A stretch of DNA of 64,000 nucleotides from SKVR01 sp964491395 (GCA_964491395.1 CAZBGI010000013.1:8315-72314), one strand, 5' to 3'. Positions 55,892 through 64,000 are shown, counted from the stretch's first letter. Numbers and translations: made by a program. Notes: generated from the sequence alone by a model not told the origin.

Positions 55892-56545
55892 ATGAACATA
55901 CAGAGAAAACTTTTTGATTTACGGGAAAATTATACGCGCGGTGGGCTCACCCTTTCAGAGGCATTGCCAGATCCTCTGTCTCAGTTTCATGTATGGTTCA
56001 CACAGGCCCTGGCTGCCCAATTGCCCGAACCCAATGCCATGACTTTATCCACGGCCAATGCGCAGGGAAGAGTGAGTGCCAGGGTGGTGTTGCTGAAAGA
56101 AACCGACGAGAAAGGATTTGTATTTTACACCAACTACCACAGCCGAAAAGCCACCGAGCTAAAGAGCAACCCCAAAGCGGCACTCTCTTTTTTGTGGCTT
56201 GAGCTGGAACGTCAGGTTAGGATAGAAGGAGTTGTGGAGAAAGTCTCTGCTGAGGAGTCAGACCAGTATTTTAACAGCCGCCCCCGGGAAAGCCGGTTAG
56301 GTGCCTGGGCATCTGATCAGAGTGAGGAAATTGAATCCAGAGAGCAGCTCTTCAACCGATATAAGCAACTGGAAGAAAGCTACAAAAACAAGCATATCCC
56401 CAGGCCACCACATTGGGGAGGCTACAGACTTTCGCCTGACAGGATGGAGTTCTGGCAGGGGCGCCCCGGCAGGCTGCACGACCGGATAGCATATACCCGA
56501 TCAGCCGAATCCGGATTATGGGAGAAAAAAAGACTCGCCCCTTAA
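55892..56545 (+). CDS. pdxH: Pyridoxamine 5'-phosphate oxidase
   Basis: A 217-residue FMN enzyme oxidising pyridoxine/pyridoxamine phosphate to pyridoxal phosphate. Family blocks are PNAMTLSTANAQGRVSARVV, GFVFYTNYHSRKATELKSNP, ALSFLWLELERQVRIEG, SRPRESRLGAWASDQS and the C-terminal WGGYRLSPDRMEFWQGRPGR followed by RLHDR. Length is standard. It supplies the cofactor used by enzymes such as the upstream aminotransferase. Confidence 0.97.
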   Translation: MNIQRKLFDLRENYTRGGLTLSEALPDPLSQFHVWFTQALAAQLPEPNAMTLSTANAQGRVSARVVLLKETDEKGFVFYTNYHSRKATELKSNPKAALSFLWLELERQVRIEGVVEKVSAEESDQYFNSRPRESRLGAWASDQSEEIESREQLFNRYKQLEESYKNKHIPRPPHWGGYRLSPDRMEFWQGRPGRLHDRIAYTRSAESGLWEKKRLAP

Positions 56546-56618
56546 AATTCCAGCAGCAAAGTTCACTCCTACAACGATGATTAAACAATAAAAAACCTCA
56601 AAACAATCTACCCTGAAA

Positions 56619-57311
56619 ATGGCCAAAAAAGAAGAAGTTCGCGGGATGTTCAACAAGATAGCCCATCGCTATGATTACCTCAACCACTTCCTTTCGCTGG
56701 GAATCGACAAGCTATGGAGGAAGAAACTGCGTCGCAGGCTGGGACAACGCAACCCGCAGACCATTCTGGATGTAGCCACCGGAACCGCTGATCTGGCCAT
56801 TGAACTGGCCAGGCTCAAGCCCCAAAAAATTATTGGTGTAGATATCGCGGAAACCATGCTGGAAATGGGAGACAAGAAAATTGTCCGCAAAAACCTCCAG
56901 GACATCATTACCCTGCAACAAGCCGATTCAGAAAACCTTCCCTTTGCGGATAACAGCTTCGATGCTGCCACCATTTCCTATGGTGTAAGAAATTTTGAAA
57001 CACCCCTGAAGGGATTGAAAGAAATACACCGCGTGCTCAAACCGGGCGGGGTATTGTTAATTCTTGAATTTGGCATACCCCGGACTTTCCCCGTAAAACA
57101 GGCCTACAGTTTCTACTTCAATTTTATCCTGCCTTTCTGGGGCAGGGTATTCAGCGGAAGCTACGAATCGTACAAATACCTGCCCGAATCGGTAAAAACC
57201 TTTCCTTATGGCAAAGCTTTTACCGACCTGCTTGATCAGGCGGGTTTTACCCAAACCCGTGCCAATCCAATCAGCCAGGGCATCACCTATTTGTATGAAG
57301 CAACCAAATAA
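56619..57311 (+). CDS. ubiE: Menaquinone/ubiquinone C-methyltransferase
   Basis: A 230-residue SAM-dependent methyltransferase, in Bacteroidetes acting as MenG on demethylmenaquinone. It shows VRGMFNKIAHRYDYLNHFLS, LDVATGTADLAIELARLKP (SAM motif I), ADSENLPFADNSFDAATISY and LKPGGVLLILEFGIPRTFPV. Length is typical. The next gene is porT; the ubiE-porT pairing recurs in Bacteroidetes. Confidence 0.96.
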   Translation: MAKKEEVRGMFNKIAHRYDYLNHFLSLGIDKLWRKKLRRRLGQRNPQTILDVATGTADLAIELARLKPQKIIGVDIAETMLEMGDKKIVRKNLQDIITLQQADSENLPFADNSFDAATISYGVRNFETPLKGLKEIHRVLKPGGVLLILEFGIPRTFPVKQAYSFYFNFILPFWGRVFSGSYESYKYLPESVKTFPYGKAFTDLLDQAGFTQTRANPISQGITYLYEATK

Positions 57312-57392
57312 CATCCGTTCAACCTGCCAGGTCTGAAACAACCCTGGAAGGATGATCCATTCAAAAAGGAAAAAGAACATCTAAAAAAATCC

Positions 57393-57400
57393 TATTTTTG
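57393..57400 (+). promoter_or_regulatory. Candidate -7 box for porT
   Basis: tatttttg fits TAnnTTTG and is 85 bp before the porT start codon. Confidence 0.45.
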
Positions 57401-57485
57401 CGACAATATAAATCCAGACCAAACGTTTTCAGATACAGAAATTTGTCCCTTTAATCTGCATTTTTTTACCAATATATCCAATCCG

Positions 57486-58256
57486 GTGATTCCAAAAAAC
57501 AGAACATATCTCCTTTTGCTGTTGGTCATTATGACATTTGCAGCCACAAGCCAGGTACAGGCCCAGCGAAATGAAGCCTTTAAGTTTGAAAACCGTCCGC
57601 ATCACGACCAGAAGCCTTACCATTTTGGCTTTTCTTTGGGATTCAACAAGATGGACTTTTCCCTTAAACCCATTCCCAACCTTCACAAGGTGGAGATGAG
57701 CCCCGAAGACTTTATCGTCACCGCCGAGTTTGACACGCTGCATTCTGTACGCACACGTGCTGAAAACGGATTTAACATTGGCATTGTATCCAACCTGAGA
57801 TTGTCCGACCATTTTGATTTGAGGTTTATTCCCACCCTCACCTTTGGCGATCGCAACATTATTTACAAAGGGATAAAGGACGAAAAATCCATTACCCGCA
57901 CCCAACCCCTTGAGAGTACTTTTATTGATTTTCCGCTGCATATAAAATACAAGTCGGTACGCATGCTCAACACAAGAGCGTATGTAATCGGAGGGCTTAA
58001 ATACAGCCACGACCTGGCATCAACAGAGGATAAAGAAGACTTTGATGAGGAAATTCTGGCCCGAATCGGGAAAAACGATTATTTCTACGAACTGGGAGTT
58101 GGGTTTGATTATTACTTCTACTACTTCAAGTTTTCTACCGAGATCAAGGCCTCTTTTGGATTTTCCGATATGCTCACCAGAGAAAACAGCATGTTCACCA
58201 ACTCTATCGAACGGCTTAACTCCAAGATCATCATGATTTCATTTTTGTTTGAATAA
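57486..58256 (+). CDS. porT: PorT-family outer-membrane beta-barrel protein (type IX secretion)
   Basis: A 256-residue exported protein. The GTG start gives a clean signal peptide (YLLLLLVIMTFAATSQVQAQ), while the next ATG would cut it short, so GTG is preferred. The mature part is a small beta-barrel with alternating strands (FGFSLGFNKMDFSL, FNIGIVSNLRLSDHFDLRFI, YELGVGFDYYFYYFKFSTEI) typical of PorT/SprT. In Porphyromonas and Flavobacterium PorT is needed for type IX secretion. Position after ubiE supports the call. Confidence 0.87.
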   Translation: MIPKNRTYLLLLLVIMTFAATSQVQAQRNEAFKFENRPHHDQKPYHFGFSLGFNKMDFSLKPIPNLHKVEMSPEDFIVTAEFDTLHSVRTRAENGFNIGIVSNLRLSDHFDLRFIPTLTFGDRNIIYKGIKDEKSITRTQPLESTFIDFPLHIKYKSVRMLNTRAYVIGGLKYSHDLASTEDKEDFDEEILARIGKNDYFYELGVGFDYYFYYFKFSTEIKASFGFSDMLTRENSMFTNSIERLNSKIIMISFLFE

Positions 58257-58358
58257 ACCTGTTCAGACTACCTTAACAGACTTCCCCCACCATTTGAATT
58301 TCATTGCCTGTTCTGCCAAAGCAATCAGGACGAGATGGATGCCGGAATACAGGCCATT

Positions 58359-58886
58359 TCAGTATTTTGAGGAGGCTTGTTCGAAAAGGCGTTTTAAAGG
58401 GATAAGCTCATTGGGAGCATAAGAACGGCCGGGACGAGACTCTATAAATTGGAGGTTGAGCATATACAATCTGCTGTTGTATCGGTCCTGCGGAAAAGTA
58501 TTTTCCTGGGTAAACTCCCCGTAACTGAAACCGGTAAAATTCAATTCGCAGGCTGAGAGCTCCCAGTTTTCCCCGCCCATAAACAACAGTGGCAGCCCCT
58601 GCGTGCGGCAAATCATGGGACGCGCTTCATATATTGCACATTGATGATTGACCAGAAACGGGCAACCATCTTCTGATGACGGTTCCATTCCCTTTTTTAC
58701 ATCTTCTCCTGCCTGCTCTTTGATGGCATGATACTCAACGGGCAACACACTGAAATCCATACAGCACTTATCGCAACCGGCTTTGCAGTTGAGATGGGGG
58801 GCATGCAGGGCATATAAGCGGGCACAGTGTTCATCCAGCTCACGACGCAGCGCATGGTATTCTTTGAGGATATCGTTAACAGCCAT
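58359..58886 (-). CDS. YkgJ-family cysteine cluster protein
   Basis: A 175-residue protein with the YkgJ/CxxxCxxC pattern: NCKAGCDKCCMDFSVLPVEY and, further on, CPFLVNHQCAIYEARPMICR, giving the eight-cysteine set thought to bind zinc or an iron-sulfur cluster. Function is unknown. The upstream hydrolase gene ends 9 bp before it, so both are probably co-transcribed. Confidence 0.9.
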   Translation of the reverse strand: MAVNDILKEYHALRRELDEHCARLYALHAPHLNCKAGCDKCCMDFSVLPVEYHAIKEQAGEDVKKGMEPSSEDGCPFLVNHQCAIYEARPMICRTQGLPLLFMGGENWELSACELNFTGFSYGEFTQENTFPQDRYNSRLYMLNLQFIESRPGRSYAPNELIPLKRLFEQASSKY

Positions 58887-58895
58887 GCTGCAAAG

Positions 58896-59846
58896 TTACA
58901 GATTATTGAGAAAAGTGAGCCACAGAGAAATGAAGGCATCAAAATGGGTTTCCATGGGATTGTGTCCTGCACCTTCAATGACTTCCAACTGCAACCCGGG
59001 AATACTTTCCGCGATTTCCCGTCGTGAATCAAGACTTACCCACGTGTCATTTTCTCCCCATACTGCCAGTGCCGGGACGGAGAAGTTTTCCACATCCAGG
59101 CTTACCAGCTCCTTGCTGAAACGGGCATTGTTGAGAATGGCCCTTGCCGTACCCGGAATTGTCAAGGGTTTAAGATAGGCCTGCACCTGTTTATCGGAAG
59201 GAGATTCCCCGTAGGCGGACGCCAAAGACGAACGGATCCTGCTTTCGGTAAGAAACCAGCTTTCGGCCAGATGGCCTGCAAAAGGGATAAGCCCGGGAAT
59301 ACGAAGCCATACAGGAGATGTCTCCCTCCTGCCCTGTTCCGTTTTTGCAAACAACGTGGGTGCCACGAAGCACACACTGACAAAACGTTCCGGCTTCATC
59401 AATGCCATGGCCTGTACAATGCCTCCACCCATGGAATGGCCGGCAATATGCCAGGGGATGCCGGGAAAACGATTGTCAAGGAATGTATTCAACAGTGCTG
59501 CGCGTGCCGTTACCGACTGGTTCTGGCGAGGGTTGCGATCGCTGTATCCAAAAGGAGGCACATCTGCCGCAACAACCCGGTATCCCAGCCGGCTCAGACT
59601 GTCGGCCACCTCTTCCCACGAAAAGGTGGATCCGCTGAAACCATGCACCAGCAAAACATATCCCTTGTCAGCTTCGGCAGCAGGCTCCCACAAACGGTAG
59701 TGCAGCTCCAGGTTGTTCACTGTAGCGAAGTGGCTGTTGGGAAAAGGTTCGGAAGCCGCTGCATCCAGCGAAGAGAAAAAAAAGAGGACCCCACAACAAC
59801 CTGTTGTGAAAAATTGCCTTATCCGGCTGATAAGTTTTTTTTTCAT
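58896..59846 (-). CDS. Exported alpha/beta hydrolase
   Basis: A 316-residue hydrolase. The ATG at 59846 begins MKKKLISRIRQFF, an evident signal peptide ending in Ala-rich sequence; an upstream in-frame ATG (59891) would overlap the next gene and bury the signal. The fold is marked by VLLVHGFSGSTFSWEEVA (oxyanion loop), GHSMGGGIVQAMALM (nucleophile Ser in GHSMGG), VWGENDTWVSLDSR (acid) and GAGHNPMETHFDAF (catalytic His). Substrate unknown; lipase, esterase and lactonase are possible. Confidence 0.9.
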   Translation of the reverse strand: MKKKLISRIRQFFTTGCCGVLFFFSSLDAAASEPFPNSHFATVNNLELHYRLWEPAAEADKGYVLLVHGFSGSTFSWEEVADSLSRLGYRVVAADVPPFGYSDRNPRQNQSVTARAALLNTFLDNRFPGIPWHIAGHSMGGGIVQAMALMKPERFVSVCFVAPTLFAKTEQGRRETSPVWLRIPGLIPFAGHLAESWFLTESRIRSSLASAYGESPSDKQVQAYLKPLTIPGTARAILNNARFSKELVSLDVENFSVPALAVWGENDTWVSLDSRREIAESIPGLQLEVIEGAGHNPMETHFDAFISLWLTFLNNL

Positions 59847-59887
59847 AACAACAATCCTGAAAAACGACAAAACACTTCCTGGCTGCA

Positions 59888-60697
59888 TCATTCGCGCCCC
59901 ATTTTCTCTTTGATATGGTCTACATCCCGCTTAAGGTCCATCACCATGCGGGTAAGGTTTTGCTGGGAGCCGCTGTCGCCGGGAATTTCTTCGGAAATAA
60001 AATTACGGAAGCGCCACACCTCACGCACATCGCCCACATTTACATCATAAGGGCCGTAAAGGGTATTGAGCGAATACAGGCGCAGCACTCCCCTTTCCTC
60101 TATCTGTTTTTCCACAATCTTGAATACCACCCCATCATTAAGGGTAAGGATGATATAAGGCTTTCCGCTGATGATATCGCCCCAGTCCTGCACAAACTCG
60201 CCGGTAATCCAGGCTCCCTCGGGGATGGGCAGCATGCTGTCGCCACTCACCTGGAAACTGCGGTATTTTTTGTTGCCCGACAGGAAGGGCAGCTGAAAGC
60301 GTGGCAACTCTTTGATGTATTCGGGATCGGCAAAGCCAGTGGTGTAACCCGCCTTGGCCTTTTCTGTCACCAGTTCGATATTCTCGGTATTGCGGGCGTC
60401 GACGGTAGTGGCCAGCACACGGATATTGCTGCCCCGAACATACACATCGCTGCCCCGCTCCAACTGCGAGAGCTGGTATTCGGAGAGTTTGCCCAGATCT
60501 ACCCGCAGCAGCGTATCGGCTGCCACGCCAAAATAATCGGACAAGGCCAGCAGGTTTTCCACACTGGGCATTACCCCGCTGTTTTCGTACCCGCTCAGGG
60601 TAGGACGCTTGATATGGGTGGAAAAAGCCACATCGTCCTGGGTGCGCTTACGCCGCTTGCGCAGCAGTTTCAGGTTGGTTGCAAAATAAAGTTCCAT
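59888..60697 (-). CDS. XRE-HTH / S24 peptidase-like self-cleaving repressor
   Basis: A 269-residue LexA/CI-like regulator. Residues 1-70 form an XRE helix-turn-helix (LRKRRKRTQDDVAFSTHIKR then PTLSGYENSGVMPS). The S24 domain has catalytic S154 (QVSGDSMLPIPEGA) and K193 (GVVFKIVEKQ), spaced as in LexA, and a candidate cleavage site A116-G117 (EKAKAGYTTGF). A coiled C-terminal helix (MVMDLKRDVDHIKEKMGRE) is extra. Self-cleavage on RecA filaments would relieve repression (family knowledge). It is divergent from the dinB polymerase gene and carries operator-like repeats in its own promoter. Confidence 0.92.
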   Translation of the reverse strand: MELYFATNLKLLRKRRKRTQDDVAFSTHIKRPTLSGYENSGVMPSVENLLALSDYFGVAADTLLRVDLGKLSEYQLSQLERGSDVYVRGSNIRVLATTVDARNTENIELVTEKAKAGYTTGFADPEYIKELPRFQLPFLSGNKKYRSFQVSGDSMLPIPEGAWITGEFVQDWGDIISGKPYIILTLNDGVVFKIVEKQIEERGVLRLYSLNTLYGPYDVNVGDVREVWRFRNFISEEIPGDSGSQQNLTRMVMDLKRDVDHIKEKMGRE

Positions 60698-60744
60698 AAC
60701 GATCAGGATGAAAAGGGGTTGTACTTTTTAACAAAATCCTCTTA

Positions 60745-60775
60745 CAAAGGTAGTGATTTTTGATTATATTGCAAA
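60745..60775 (-). promoter_or_regulatory. Canonical Bacteroidetes promoter of the S24 repressor
   Basis: On the - strand: TTTG (-33, 60775-60772), a 19-bp spacer, then TACCTTTG (-7, 60752-60745). Both elements and the spacing match the TTTG-N19-TAnnTTTG consensus. It lies 47 bp before the repressor ATG. Confidence 0.75.
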
Positions 60776-60793
60776 CGTTATTTTTGATTGTAT
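60757..60793. promoter_or_regulatory. Operator-like direct repeats in repressor promoter
   Basis: tttttgattatat (60757-60769) and tttttgattgtat (60781-60793) are 13-bp direct repeats with one mismatch, 24 bp apart, i.e. just over two helical turns. The first lies in the -33/-7 spacer and the second just upstream of -33, ideal for autorepression. Binding is inferred. Confidence 0.5.
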
Positions 60794-60804
60794 CACGAAC
60801 AATT

Positions 60805-61020
60805 GTGAGTGGAAGCTGGAAGTTTGAAGCTGGAAGCTGGAAGGTGAAAGCTCAAAGCTCAAAGGTGAAAGGGTTGGAAGGCAGAGGCTGAGGGCAAGGG
60901 CGAGGTTGAGGGCGCAGCCCGAAGTCCCGCGACCGGAGGGATGCGGGATGAAAGCTCAAAGGTGAAAGGGTTGAAAGTTCGAAGGTGGAAGGCGGAAGCT
61001 CGAAGCTGGAAGCATTCGGT
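60805..61020. repeat. Purine-rich degenerate repeats
   Basis: Short words such as gaagctggaag, aaagctcaaaggtgaaagg and ggttggaag recur many times (e.g. tgaaagctcaaaggtgaaag at 60950-60969 and near 60846-60871). Non-coding. Related words continue at 61180-61220. Confidence 0.8.
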
Positions 61021-61040
61021 TGTTAAGTGAAAAGTAAATT

Positions 61041-61105
61041 GAGCCTGAAGGGCTCGAATAATCATAGCCGACAGCTATGGGTTTCGGGATGCCGCACAAA
61101 ACGGC
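61041..61105 (+). repeat. Cluster of three short hairpins upstream of dinB
   Basis: Stems gagcc/ggctc (61041-61055), catagc/gctatg (61063-61079) and gccg/cggc (61091-61105) follow one another closely. The arrangement resembles a dispersed structured repeat of Bacteroidetes genomes; that is inference. Confidence 0.5.
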
Positions 61106-61114
61106 GCTGCGAAA

Positions 61115-61122
61115 TAACTTTG
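61115..61122 (+). promoter_or_regulatory. Candidate -7 box for dinB
   Basis: taactttg matches TAnnTTTG, 130 bp before the dinB ATG. No -33 TTTG was found. Confidence 0.4.
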
Positions 61123-61252
61123 GCTTGAAAAAAAAATCCCGGTGTCAGCGCAGGAAAATCAGACGGGAGTCCGAAGACGGAAGAAGCTGGAAGGTAAGAG
61201 GGTTGGAAGCCCGAAGGTGAATTCATCATTTATCATTTCTCAGTATTTACTC

Positions 61253-62398
61253 ATGGAAACCATAAACAGACATATCGCCCATCTGGATCTCGATACATTT
61301 TTCGTGTCGGTAGAGCGACTGCTCAACAGCGGCCTGCAGGGTAAGCCGATCATCATAGGCGGCACGTCGGGGCGTGGGGTGGTGGCCAGCTGCAGCTATG
61401 AGACACGCCTTTTCGGGGTGCGCTCGGCCATGCCCATGAAGATGGCCTTGCAGCTTTGTCCCGATGCGGTGGTGATACGGGGTGACATGGAATCGTATAC
61501 CCGGTATTCCAACCTGGTGACGGAAGTGATTGCCGATAAAGCTCCTTTGTACGAGAAGGCATCCATTGATGAGCATTACATTGATATCACGGGAATGGAT
61601 CGCTTTTTTGGCAGCCTGCAGTGGACTCACGAACTGCGCCAAACCATCATCAAAGAAACAGGCTTGCCCATCAGCTTCGGACTTTCGGCCAACAAAACCG
61701 TGGCCAAGGTGGCTACCGGTGAAGCCAAGCCCAACGGCGAACTGTACGTAGAGCGCCAGGATATCCTCCCTTTCCTGGCGCCGTTGTCCATCCGCAAAAT
61801 TCCCATGGTAGGCGAAAAAACTTACGTTAACCTGCGCAACCTGGGCATCGACAAAGTGGCCCTGCTGCAACAGATGCCCATGGAAATGCTGGAACGGCTG
61901 ATGGGAAAAAACGGCATTGAGATTTGGCGACGGGCCCGCGGCATCGATAACACGCCCGTTTACAGCCAGTGGGAACGCAAATCCATCAGCACCGAGCACA
62001 CCTTTGAGCAGGACACCATCGACATTGGCCGTATCAACAACCTGCTCGTCTCTATGGTGGAAGGACTGTGCTACGACTTGCGGCGCAAGAACAAGCTCAC
62101 GGCCTGCATCACAGTTAAAATCCGCTATTCCAATTTCGACACCCACACCCTGCAAAAGCGCATCCCTTACACCGCTTTCGACCATGTGCTGATACAAACG
62201 GCCAAAGAACTCTTTCACAAGCTCTACACCCGCCGCATGCTCATCCGCCTGGTGGGCGTAAGGCTGAGCCACCTGGTGAGCGGTTCGCAACAACTGCAAC
62301 TTTTTGAAGATACCCCGGAAATGGTCAACCTCTACCAGGCCATGGACCGGATACGCCACCGTTTTGGCAGGTACGCGGTAAAAAGGGCGGTGGGATAA
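61253..62398 (+). CDS. dinB: Y-family DNA polymerase (DNA polymerase IV)
   Basis: A 381-residue translesion polymerase. The ATG at 61253 gives the family start HIAHLDLDTFFVSVERL with the first metal-binding Asp pair; the frame is open further upstream but only through repeats. Other marks are VVASCSYETRLFGVRSAMPM, the catalytic SIDEHYIDITGMDRFFGS, GLSANKTVAKVATGEAKPNG, the helix-hairpin-helix MVGEKTYVNLRNLGI and the little-finger domain. There is no obvious C-terminal beta-clamp extension beyond LQLFEDTPE, where QLQLF could be the clamp-binding motif. Divergent from the S24 repressor. Confidence 0.94.
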   Translation: METINRHIAHLDLDTFFVSVERLLNSGLQGKPIIIGGTSGRGVVASCSYETRLFGVRSAMPMKMALQLCPDAVVIRGDMESYTRYSNLVTEVIADKAPLYEKASIDEHYIDITGMDRFFGSLQWTHELRQTIIKETGLPISFGLSANKTVAKVATGEAKPNGELYVERQDILPFLAPLSIRKIPMVGEKTYVNLRNLGIDKVALLQQMPMEMLERLMGKNGIEIWRRARGIDNTPVYSQWERKSISTEHTFEQDTIDIGRINNLLVSMVEGLCYDLRRKNKLTACITVKIRYSNFDTHTLQKRIPYTAFDHVLIQTAKELFHKLYTRRMLIRLVGVRLSHLVSGSQQLQLFEDTPEMVNLYQAMDRIRHRFGRYAVKRAVG

Positions 62399-62423
62399 TC
62401 CAACGCAACGTCATACACCCGAC

Positions 62424-63458
62424 TTATTGCGATTCTCCGTCATCCATCATTGCCAGGGCATTCCTGTACACAGGATCCATGAACTGCTCATAGGGGCTGC
62501 GGGGAAATTTTTGACGAAAGTTGCGGATAATGTTCACAAAATCATCGGGCTGACCAACGATTTGGTCCGACCTAAAGCAAACAAAAGTAGCCATGAAAAA
62601 CTCCAGCAAATCATCCTCGAAAATATCTTCGGCCAGCTGCATCTGGTAGCTGTAATATCTGTTCTCTTTCCGGCGGGCTCCACTCTCTTTCATGAACTCA
62701 TCCAGCTCCATTCGGGTATAGACAGCAAACCAGAAATAGTTGTTTAGAAACTCATGGGCAAAATTGAGCTGGATAATTCTGGGGTTGTCAACCGGGAAAG
62801 AGGTGACAGCATTTTGCCACATCAGGAAAGCGTCGTCATCAAAAATGCTGTCCTGATAAAGATATTGGGTAAAAAGACCCGAACTTGTGATGGATTGCGC
62901 TAAAGCATAATACAACTTGCGGTCGGTTTTTATCAGTCCGGCAACTTGCGGATTTACCTCAAAGTGGCCCAAAACACTATCGATCAGGGTCTGCTCATCC
63001 CTGTATCTTGTTTGTATAGAATCTATTGCTTCCTGGTTTTTGGGCACCTTATCCAGCCAGGAGCAGTAGGCAGGGTTGATGCGGTCCAGATCATTGTACA
63101 TGGCAAAGACTTCCCGGTTATAGTCATGAAATTCGGTATAATACTCCTCATTGTCATTTTGACTTATTACCAGAGAATACGCTTTCCCGGGTTCGGCAAT
63201 AATGGAAGGCTCATTACCCAGCAGGATTTTTATAAATGCCGGCTTCTTCACATGGGTTTCGATCTGAAAACACCCCGATGTATCAGGCTGGACACTGCTG
63301 ACAAAGCGCCACTGGAAGACAGTTTCGTTCACGGGTACAGTATAGTAAATTTCGGAAGGAATATCCCCGATAACACGTCCTGTAATCACCACCCGGGAAT
63401 CATCCTGACGGCATCCCAACAGGGTGATAAAGGATAAAATAATTACGAGATTTTTCAT
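62424..63458 (-). CDS. Lipoprotein with DUF4369-like N-terminal domain
   Basis: A 344-residue protein. The ATG at 63458 gives a lipoprotein signal (MKNLVIILSFITLLGCRQDD). The next 100 residues (VVITGRVIGDIPSEIYYTVP, FQIETHVKKPAFIKILLGNE, IAEPGKAYSLVI) look like the beta-sandwich found before the thioredoxin domain of Bacteroidetes TlpA-like proteins (DUF4369). The remaining 220 residues are helical and there is no thioredoxin CxxC, so it would be a non-redox relative. Convergent with dinB. Role unknown. Confidence 0.75.
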   Translation of the reverse strand: MKNLVIILSFITLLGCRQDDSRVVITGRVIGDIPSEIYYTVPVNETVFQWRFVSSVQPDTSGCFQIETHVKKPAFIKILLGNEPSIIAEPGKAYSLVISQNDNEEYYTEFHDYNREVFAMYNDLDRINPAYCSWLDKVPKNQEAIDSIQTRYRDEQTLIDSVLGHFEVNPQVAGLIKTDRKLYYALAQSITSSGLFTQYLYQDSIFDDDAFLMWQNAVTSFPVDNPRIIQLNFAHEFLNNYFWFAVYTRMELDEFMKESGARRKENRYYSYQMQLAEDIFEDDLLEFFMATFVCFRSDQIVGQPDDFVNIIRNFRQKFPRSPYEQFMDPVYRNALAMMDDGESQ

Positions 63459-63541
63459 AGGTGTTGATTTTACTGATTTCACTTCTGAAGGGTATTGCCG
63501 ACACATAAAACTTCCTGCAGATTTTATGGTGAGCATAACAA

Positions 63542-64000
63542 TTAAACAGCACTTATCCCCAACTGATGCGCGTACATCTCCTGAATCTTTTTTGCTTCCT
63601 TCAACTCTTTTGCTTTTCCCACAGGCATAATCACTTTCCCCTGAGAAGTATACAGAACCACCCTGTAGTCCTTATCAGCAATATCAATCGACTGATTGCT
63701 CCTGCTGTAGGTGCGCCATACTTCATTGGATTTTTTTACCCCCATTTTCATACCCGGCTCAACAAACACCCATTGCCCCAGCGGAAAAATTCCAAACAGA
63801 TTGGTAATATATTTTACCCTCTTCTTATCAGTATCTATCCATGTGCCTGTGAAGGAAAAACCAACAAATGTTCCCAGTAAAACCAAAACAACAGCGGAGG
63901 CGTAAAACCAGATCATTGCCAGCCCTACCAGCAATAAGAAGATGCCTGCCGAAGCCCCGGCCGGTCCAAACATCTTATCTAACTTGTTTTTGGTTATCAT
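63542..64000 (-). CDS. Small membrane protein, possibly complete at window edge
   Basis: A 152-residue protein starting with an ATG in the last three bases of the window; an upstream start outside the window cannot be excluded. Two hydrophobic segments lie at about residues 16-50 (ASAGIFLLLVGLAMIWFYAS, AVVLVLLGTFVGFSF). A cytoplasmic beta-rich part follows (TDKKRVKYITNLFGIFPLGQ, YRVVLYTSQGKVIMPVG), then a helix. It resembles PH-like membrane proteins in shape but no family is certain. Confidence 0.65.
   Translation of the reverse strand: MITKNKLDKMFGPAGASAGIFLLLVGLAMIWFYASAVVLVLLGTFVGFSFTGTWIDTDKKRVKYITNLFGIFPLGQWVFVEPGMKMGVKKSNEVWRTYSRSNQSIDIADKDYRVVLYTSQGKVIMPVGKAKELKEAKKIQEMYAHQLGISAV

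Larger units (their letters stand above)
60698..61252. other. Divergent repressor-polymerase intergenic region
   Basis: 555 bp. The first 100 bp hold the repressor promoter and direct repeats. From about 60805 to 61020 it is purine-rich degenerate repeat sequence, and 61041-61105 contains three small hairpins. A candidate dinB box follows at 61115. The in-frame GTG at 61142 would extend dinB through this low-complexity sequence and is rejected. Confidence 0.7.

Noticed and set aside
59915..60763. 282-residue ORF on the + strand
   Set aside because: Antisense of the S24 repressor and across its promoter.
61247..62359. 370-residue ORF on the - strand
   Set aside because: Antisense shadow of dinB; the sense frame carries all polymerase motifs.

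Overview
The window looks like a chromosomal segment of a Bacteroidetes bacterium, probably Bacteroidales/Marinilabiliales-like (inference). Support: a PorT-type gene directly after ubiE/menG, a DUF6146 lipoprotein, several -7 boxes of the Bacteroidetes form TAnnTTTG, little Shine-Dalgarno signal, and a Bacteroidetes-type S24 repressor and Y-family polymerase. No rRNA, tRNA, CRISPR array or insertion sequence was seen.

Region 1 (1-24183, all + strand) is an extracellular contractile injection system (eCIS) of the Afp/PVC/AlgoCIS type. The order is: a 5'-truncated structural gene, two sheaths, two inner-tube proteins, a 57-residue DUF5908 protein, a LysM tube-initiator-like protein, a VgrG-like spike, a PAAR tip, a gp25-like protein, two giant baseplate (J-like) proteins, a very large unclassified structural protein interrupted by a 100-N assembly gap, a tape-measure-like protein, a DUF4157 protein and an AAA+ ATPase. 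The genes are tightly packed, as expected for one operon. The cap/terminator (DUF4255-like) gene and the promoter would lie left of the window. The most unusual member is the DUF4157 protein (20893-22821). It joins an acidic repeat, a DUF4157 core with HELTH, ten exact 11-residue cationic amphipathic repeats and a second HExxH domain (HELVH). It is the best candidate cargo or effector.

Region 2 (24344-41960) is core metabolism and housekeeping: a GNAT-nitrilase fusion, a pyruvate dehydrogenase operon (aceE-aceF-lpd) with a homodimeric-type E1, 6-phosphofructokinase, a serine beta-lactamase-family hydrolase, a LytS/LytTR-type two-component pair, a small coiled-coil protein, a DEAD-box helicase, YjbQ, a 0.5-kb array of REP-like palindromes, an M24 aminopeptidase P and a DUF6146 lipoprotein.

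Region 3 (42175-52572, + strand) is an alpha-glucan/trehalose cluster: TreS fused to a maltokinase-like domain whose catalytic loop looks degenerate, GlgX debranching enzyme, TreZ and TreY. GlgX, TreY and TreZ together can turn glycogen into trehalose, and TreS can exchange trehalose and maltose.

Region 4 (52609-64000) holds a lipoprotein, a PLP aminotransferase, a RfaE1/HldE-type sugar kinase, PdxH, MenG/UbiE, PorT, a YkgJ Cys-cluster protein, an exported alpha/beta hydrolase, an S24-type self-cleaving repressor with a canonical Bacteroidetes promoter and operator-like direct repeats, a divergent Y-family DNA polymerase (DinB), and two poorly characterised envelope proteins. The repressor-polymerase pair suggests a local DNA-damage module.
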